From Flabesymbios commensalis (Eukaryota; Annelida; Polychaeta; Terebellida; Flabelligeridae), in NCBI GenBank assembly GCA_964017125.1, contig OZ024911.1, positions 38,677,917 to 38,741,916 on the forward strand: a stretch of DNA of 64,000 nucleotides. Reading direction: 5' to 3'. Of the stretch, positions 25,601 to 34,600 are shown one piece after another. The first letter of the stretch is position 1. The number at the start of each line of letters is the position of its first letter. The notes under the pieces are model-generated. The model was given only the letters and a program-made list of their open reading frames with translations, was not told where the DNA came from and made no database searches. A program made the translations under genes and the position numbers.

Positions 25601-28600
25601 GGTTTAAAGGGGTAAGAGTTAAACTTGTATGATTGTATGTATCTCTGTAGGTTTGATTGACTGAGGTATGACTTGCTTATTTTTTTATATTTTAAGTTTG
25701 GTCCATTTATCAGAGGAGCTTGCAAAAGTCTTCAATATTGCACGTGGTGATCAAAATCTGTTTCTGCAAGGGAAGCCACTCGAAACTGTGCTTCCTTACA
25801 CTGCAAATCTACAGCTCCTTCCAGAAACGTCGCCTGAAAATCCTTTGATTCTAATTACAAAAAATACTACATATGATTTCTCCAAAATATTCTATAGAAG
25901 TGTGTATAATGGTGTAATTGTTTATTCATTTGACTTTAGTTTTGGTCGTTTCATGGGACATTAATTTATCACTGTAAGCTTTTAATCAACCCACAGGCCC
26001 TAATATAATAGTGGCTGGCGACGATAGGTCGAAACAATCTATACTGTACTTGCCAGTCATAAATTAAACTGTTCCCATTTTAATATCAGCAAGTGGCTTA
26101 AGCATAATGTGTAATTTACAGGACTGCACCGCCTATGGTCAAATATCAACACGTTTCCTTAACTTTCATGTTTTAGATGAAGTACACCAATATACCAAAT
26201 TTAGTGAGAGTGTTGATTTTGATAATGATGTCCAGGTGGCAAAGCAGATAATTGGCGTAGTCTTACTAATGCAAAAGAAAATAAAACAATTCAATCTGAA
26301 CGCGAGACTTATGGACACATTTATTTTGTCAAGATGGTGAGTTAAGTTTTTATTTCTGTGAAATATTTCAAATTTAGGTCGAAAACGGTAATGCTTTCTA
26401 TTTCCGACGTAGGAAAACAGTTCTCGTATTTTTTGCTTTAGATATTCATTTTTATTTCAAATGTTGCGCAACAATGACAAATTAATGTTTTTTTCTTATT
26501 GTCATTTAATGTATGAATTTATGCTGCTGATATTCCCTAAATTTACTCAATCTGATTGATTTAACTGATAGGTCAACAATTCAGACTAACCTAATGGCGG
26601 ATACCAGTCATTGTTCCCTACTTGCTAATTCACCAACATGTTTTTTATGTTCAGGAGCTTCGTCATCGACGAGAAGAAACATTTCAACGACATGCGACAC
26701 GTTTTAAATATGGCAATGCACGAGACCATGTTAATGTTATCTACAGGTAAACGTGCCATGGATTGGTTTGTTAGCCAACTACAATCTCAGGAGCGAACAC
26801 TTCATATACTAGACAAGATCGCTGAACTGTCTGTAAAATGTGAGACGCTGATGAAAAAATCCAAGATGGCAGAGGAATTATATCCAAATAGAGACATATA
26901 CTCCTGTATTCGGGAAGATAATGCTAAACACTATGTTTTTACAGAAATACAATGCATATGGTAACGTACGTTTATATTTAAACCGAATAACAGTTATTGC
27001 ATGAATTACAGATAATCCTCTAAGCCCATGGAATGTTGTAATGTGTCTGAGTAGGTCTACTATTGTTTTTATCCCTCGCTCACTTGAGGTGGGTGCGATG
27101 TCCGGTCGGTGCAGCCATCCGGCTGGACCCCCATCCGGCTGGATGTAACAATTTATTTCCATATAATATCTCATCAACCACTTGTCGTATCGTTAGCAAA
27201 TTTGGTATAACTGATTCTCGTTCTATTCTATTCATAGTTCGTGTATACATACTTTCGTCTACTTTTAGTATTGTAGTTTGATCTATTTTAGTGTTTTTGA
27301 CTTTGCGTTCTTTTCCAGACCAAATGATGGATTGTTATTAAAATTAGTACAAATTATTCTCATGGTTTACTCTACTTGGTTTACTTAGTAATGTACATAT
27401 GACCCAGTTGGGTGCTTAAGACTGTTCATGGACATATTTTCGAAAAACTTGATGAATTGTTACATATGACAAAAGATGTAATTACTTTCACACAGAAATA
27501 ATCCTTAAAGTTGTGAATTTGATGCAATATAAGTTAGTTGTGGTCAGGATGTGGAAAATGTGATCTAATGTAAGGCAATTTCTTGCAAATGTATGGGATG
27601 TTTTCTTTGAGGCTGGCTGTATGGCAGTGTGATATTGTGAGTCTCAGCGCTCTTTTTTAATATACGAGTGAATGCATAATTACAGTGGAATAGAGCTTCA
27701 GGCAAAACTGGAAGTTCTGGAAGGAGTGTTGGCTGATATGAGAACGAACAGACAAAATTGTCAAAAAGACAAAAATGCTGAACAAATACAGGTGGTTCTC
27801 AGGTATGAATGAAAGCGAGATGTTTGGTTTGGTTTGGTAAGGTAGATGAATATTGAAAGATTTTCAAAAATGCAAATGAGAAATGCCGATCTAGCATACA
27901 TGTATAATGAGACCAGATGTGTTATGATGCCCGTGAGTTGCTGCAAAGTACATGTTCTCAGGTTTGAATGAAAAAAGGAAAAATTAAGTCAAATGTATAC
28001 ACAATAGTATTAGGAGTACGTGGGGGGAGGGGCTAAGAAAATAGCATAGGTATGTTTACTGTACGATGTCATATTATTGTGGAATTTTAGCCTGACTTCA
28101 ATGCGTTCAGATAAAGCATATTTATATTTTAGATTTCGTGTTTCCCAGACAATTGCCAGATGTGACGAGCTATTCAGCCAGTGTTCGTCACTGATGGGTG
28201 TAAAAAGAGTAAGATTTTTCAACTTGCTCAGGTTGGTGAAATGTAGATGTGATGTCATTTTCTATGCAACATAGTGATTTTATTAATGCTTGGAAAGTAT
28301 CGCTGCTCAACACATTAGGCCGACAGTTGGTTATAGCAGTCACTTTGTCGTATATTGCCATGTAAACAAAACAAGTCAGCAATATTCAGCACTTTAGATC
28401 ACATATTCCCACGTATCAGACGGTAAGATCAAACCAGTCGCCGCTATTTGGTGTCTCATAGTCAGGACACGGGAGGACACACCTGCAGCACTGATTGTCT
28501 TCCCAACGCTGGGCCGATGCCATCAGCATGTTGCCCTATGCTGTGAAAACATTCAATCGTCCTTCAGGTATACAAAAAGTGTGTTTGGGTCTCTTCTGGT

Positions 28601-31600
28601 TTCATAGAAATGTTGATTAAAAATATTTGTAAAAATATAAAAATTCTGAAAAATATAAAAACCAGATCCGTAGGATACACTACTTCAGTACGGAACTAAA
28701 AACGAAAAATGATGTCATCCCAAGGGGCTGCTTTAAATAAACATTTTACGAAAAACAGTGTGTATTTAAAATAACATTATAAGCTTATCTTATCAGTAAA
28801 TCATATATGTACACATAATAATGTCATATTAAGAGTATTGTCAGAATCAATATACTAATATATTTATTTTCATTGTTTTTAGACAACGTCTTCATAATTC
28901 ATTTTTACAAAACATATTTTAACAGTCTTGATACGTTTAGAGATAACACTGTATGTAGCCTATACATTATGCTAAAATGGCATTCAAGTGAAACGTTATT
29001 ATAATGCTATATTTATATTAAACTTTTATTTTTTCAAGAACTGTACAAAATATTATAAAATTGTTTAGTATGTATGTTCTTGGAACATTTCATCCAAACG
29101 TATACTGAAAATTACCAGTATGGCGTTAATTCAATATTTGCTTTTACATCTTTTCTAAAAAATAAAAAAAATTACAAATTTGTAAAAATAAAATAGTTTT
29201 TCAGGGATATACCAAAAATAATATTAAACTGCAACCAATACACAGTAATATGTGTGTCTGCGTGGAATACAGCTTGGTGTCAAGATTTCTACAGGAGGAT
29301 CTGTCCAGGGTGAACGAGTGGCTATATGCCAATAAGCCTTCTTGTTGTTTCGATTGTAAAATAAAATATGTTGATAAAAAGCTTGGCACCACAGCTCAGC
29401 GCAGACGTCATATCACACCAGACCTATCATTATCCTTGAGCAAAGGTCACAAAGAACAAGTGAAAATCTTCTCCAGATCTAGGAATCTCAGTAGATCAGA
29501 ATGTTAATGACCAAATCACTAATATCTGCAAAAAAGCAAATGGAGCTTTGAAAAGGGCTGCCTCGTGTGCTCCTTCAGAAACACGAAAATTGATGTTTAA
29601 AACAATAGTTCTTCCCCCCACCTAGATTATTGCAGTACCGTTTGGCGGTCAACCGGTCAGACGAATATAACAAAATTGTAATAAATCCTACATCGTGTTA
29701 TGCGCATAATTTTAAACTGTGAGCCTAGGATACACATATCTCACATGCTCTCTGAACTAAAATGGCTAAGTGTGAAACAAATAATTATTTTGTTAACGGT
29801 AGTCATGGTTTTCTAATTCAGCAACCCCAAATCACATGTCTGATTGGTTTACCTACCCAACTCACCCATAGCCGACTCGGTCAGCTGCCTCTAAGTAAGG
29901 CACACCCGCAATCCTTCATCACAACTGGCACTCGCCACTGGAACAGGCCCATTCACCGACCCGTGAGCTGACCAATATCAAATCATTTAAGAGAGCTAGA
30001 ACATATTTCATCGCCAACAACACTGACATTTATTAAATGGTTCTTGTTGGCGATGAAATGTGTTTCATGGAATTTACTGTAAATTTAATAATTTGGATAG
30101 TTGTATGTTTGTTTCCCAATGTACTTGATTTACCAACTTTGTCTGCCAGAAAAACACCGTTACAACAAAGTTTATAGCTTCGTTATCTAGGCTACTGGTT
30201 TCGTCATCTTAGAAACATCAAAAGAGCCTGAACATATGTGTAACACAGGATCAGAATCAGTTTTCTAACTTAAAGATATCTGTATTTTTTATAGAGATTT
30301 TGTCGACCCACAGACGTGTGCAATTAATACAAATCTCAACATAATGGTGGTGATGGATAAAGAACGTCTGAAAATATCTAAACAATATGACAAGGTAGGG
30401 CCTACAGTAAAATATTGTTTGATATTTTTATTACCAAAATAAAAAGTTATTAGGCCTACTACACCTTTTGCAAAGCTATCTTTACTTGTTCTGGTTTCTA
30501 CTAATGCTTATGGGAATATTTTCTTTTTCAGTTGATTGATGAGTTATGTTCCTTTCAACTAGAAACTGATGTTTTGGATACTGAGAAAAATAGTGAATCA
30601 AGTCCAAGCATCAGTCACTCAAAAACAAAATCACCATCTATACCAGGTCCTATACGTAAACGGTAATATTGAAAATGCTATGTCTGTGATATACATGTAC
30701 AGGGCCTACTGTCAAATGAATTTAATATCATCACATCACGGCATAAAAACTCAAGAAAAGTGTTTTAAGAGCACCAAGTGAAAACCAGGAAATGATATTT
30801 CAGTTTATTTTTCACATAAAGCAGCGCAGGCGTTAGCAATACTTAACAATAGGATGATAGATTTGTATAAATAGAATACAATCAATACACATAAAAAAGG
30901 CGCCGATGTGGATACTTATATAAGACACAGAAGTGAGCATATGACGATTACTATTAACTGAAAATGGGTCAATTTGTATGAGATATGAGCGTTCCTGCTG
31001 CCTCAAAATTATACTCGGCTTATAATTCAACGAGATATCATCACTTTGTGGTAATAACTAACAAGGCTGATCTCTAACATTGTGGTGGCAGACAATAAAT
31101 AGACGTGTACCCCAGTCACACATACACGACGCACAGCCAACGTCTTGAGTGACAAAAATTAGAGCAGTGCGTCGTTTTGCGTCCATAAATTTTGTCAGGA
31201 TATGAGAAGAGCTAGCGAGTTTAAGACGAGTATACAGCGTGTTATAAATAAATGAGGTGCATAAATCAGCGCATACACAGCGTACGTTGTGCTACTGCGC
31301 TCCGAACGAATGCACGGAGCATCGCCAGCGCGTGGCATGAATAAGGCAGAGATCATTTAGCACGCCTTATATACGTTATATGTTCGCTGGACATACGTTA
31401 GGAACACGTTAGATGGAGGCTATATTCTCGCTCAGTGCCGTCATTTTTTGGGTATTTTCTAGCCATAAGTCTCAGTCACACATAGTCGACGCACGACCCA
31501 CGTGCTGAAAATTGATTATTATTTGCCAGAGCGTCTGTCGTGCGTTAACACTCGTTACTAGTTCGTGGAGTGCGCTGTACAAACGCTATGCATTCATATT

Positions 31601-34600
31601 TTTGTGCGCCCTGTAGGCCTAATTGCAACAGGAAGTTGGGTATGTTTAAAATATTGAGCGCATATGAACGCATAAATGTACACACCATGGCCAGAAGACC
31701 ACCAGAAACACGTAGGGCGCGCTATGACAACGTCATATCAACGTCGAATACGTTTCCTTTGTATCAAGTGGCTGCCCATTGAGGGCGCCGGGCAGTCCAG
31801 GGCACCGCGCCTGCCTTGCGCTGCATGAGCGCTAGAAGCAAACGCTGGGCACACGCCGGCATTTCGCCCAGCGCTCGAGCAACAGCCTGTGACTATGTTA
31901 TTTCTGCAGCTTAACCCTTGGAGCTCTGAAGAACATGTTATTTCTAATCATTTGAGGTGGTGTTTCAAACGATACACGGCTTTAAGTTCAGAAGTTGTTT
32001 TTAATTTGTCGATATTACGTCTAAACATATAATGTTATCATAAATTTAGGACACATTTTTTCTTTTAAAATTAGTTACATATGTACAAAACAAACTGATA
32101 AAATTTACTAAAATCGTCGACATTAGCATTCTAGGGTTTAACGTGCACTGTATGCGTCCAACCAGTTAGCAAAGCGCTGTTCATTCGCCTTTTTCGTTGA
32201 AAACACGCTGTGCATTCGCTACCAGCTTGCGACGTTTTTCACAATCCGGACTAAATTGTTAGGCTCGGCCGTAGGCCGTAGCCTATTAAGTTTATTCCGC
32301 CTGAGTTAGTGCCCCATTTAGGAGAAAAAGGGGTGCTGTGTGGGAGAAACGGTTCACTTTTCTGTACACCAGTCCTTATTATATGAACATGTGCAATAGA
32401 ACGTTTCAGGTCCTTAGGTTAAGTACTTTCGTCTTTACCAAATGTTCTGGTTAAGAGCTTAATGCAAGTCCAATATAACGTTTGAGGTCCCTATGTATAG
32501 GTACTTTAAGAAGTGTTCAGATAAAATATACCTTTACGATTAAATATAGTGATTAGAGCTGATTAGAGTTTTGGTTGGAATAATGTTGGCCCAGCGTCGC
32601 AGACGGTTGCCCAGCATTACATCAGCATTGGGCCAATGTATCGTGTTATAATCTGGTGCTTCTGCCGCCGGGATGGAAAACGTCACCAGCATAATGGTGC
32701 AGTCGGAAAATACGGTACAATCACCCAATGCTGTTTCTATGATGGGCAGCGTCAAATACTGCGGGTCAACATTGAAACAGCATTGTGTGAATGCCACATA
32801 TACAGCAGACCTGGTAAAAGATTAGTGTTGGGCCGGCGTCGTAGACGATTGACCGGCATTAAGCCAGCAATAGGCTGCAACGCTGGCCCAACACTGTACC
32901 GGAATTTGGTGGATAGGCCTACATCATCTGTACGAGGTACATCGTAGGCAAGTATTGAATGAATGTTGGCCAGCACTAGCGATGGTGGTGGAAGGAATAC
33001 ACGTCAAAATATATTTGAGCTTGTCTCCTTGGTTCTTTCCTTAATTATATCCTTGACATTTAGGATTTTGGCCCATGAGGAAGATCAATACACTTATTTT
33101 TTGTCTATAGCACTCAAACAGACTAAAGCCGGGCCTCGGAGTTCGGGAACACCTTTTCTAGTTATTTTTATATTTAGCCATCTCGACCAATCCGGAGTCT
33201 ACGATATATCGTAACTTGTACGAGAATACGGGCCAGGTGTCTACATTCACAAACGCTCACATTTTTTAACAAGCAGAAAATGTGGTTGACGCACACAATA
33301 AATGAATAACGTTCATCAGGCGCTCTGGTCAAATCATCAACTATTTCTGAAGCACGCCCAGTGAATCACAACGTACGCACTGTTCAAAATTCTTCATTTT
33401 TGTGAGCTGGGCGTGCGTGATGGTATGTATGCCTGGGCCTTCAAATCTAATCCGCCGATAGATTTACCATTTAGGTCAAACGAAACTCCCGCTTCAGATT
33501 GGTTGAGCATTTCTGGAGGATTTATCATTGGGCACGCCCAGGAGTCCTTTTCGATGCGCACTAAATCTCCATGCCACTCATCTCAACCACATAATAAAAC
33601 AATGTCCAACAACAAAAGCATACTTTTTTCGTATTTTTGCACATTGGTGTAGTAATACAATTTCGATTGGCTATAATGGGTGAAGTGTGTATCGTAATAT
33701 TCTTCTATCCATTAGAAACCAATACATTTTCAAAGATATCTCAATTATTTATAATTTCGACTTGACCATAATACTAATAATTACATTAGGATTATTGATG
33801 TGATTATGTTCCTGTACCAGCCATTCACTTAGTTACCGGTATTAAATTTTCAAGAGATTTGATTATTATAAAAACTGAATCTACAATTGAACGCACATTA
33901 CGTTTGATGTTATAATTGTGTATTCTTTTTTCAGGAACTTTAAACTTTTCTCAAAAAGTGCAATCGTGCGAATCACTGATGAAGGTTAGTGCACATAACA
34001 TGTGTATCCACACTAAATAGACCTAAATCATGGGGTAGTGTGTTTATTTTTATATTAAATAAAAGCTTCAAACATGACCGAATATATTATTTGGAAATAT
34101 ATATAGACTAATAAATGTAGTGTGTTTCACTAGGTTACATAATGATATTGTACTCACAGGGTTACACCAGTGGTCTGAGAAAAGATGCGAATGAAAGCTC
34201 CGCGTCGCATCATTCATATAACCACAATGAATATGCTTACATAATTTTGTTCTATAAACATCTAGTATAAGTGGTTACTGTATGCGACAGGTGATAAGAT
34301 ACCACAAAGGATTTTTTGTTCGCGAAATCTCTCAATTAAACAAGGCTCGTCGGCGACGGAGTTAGGCATCAGCCTCTAATCATCGTTTAAAAGAGAATAT
34401 CATTTAAAAGAAAAAACGTATTTATTTCTTTACAATTTTGACTGATGTCAAAATAATGGTCGAATGCTGGCCATTTTGAATTTAATCTAGCTAATTTTTT
34501 TCAGGGTGCATCCGTCCATGAAGGCGCATATTTTGCTTTATAGTAATGGTCTAGATATTTGGCACGTTGTCCAGATATTACGCATATTAAAGTCAATAAT

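Noticed and set aside
28440-28568. Open frame ending at a donor-like TTCAG|gtatac, possible kinase exon
   Set aside because: Sequence matches the GTTGG/CCAAC element family, and exon 13 joins exon 14 in phase without it.
31110-31510. Possible long terminal repeats
   Set aside because: Only about 30-bp similarity, no retroelement coding between or beside them.
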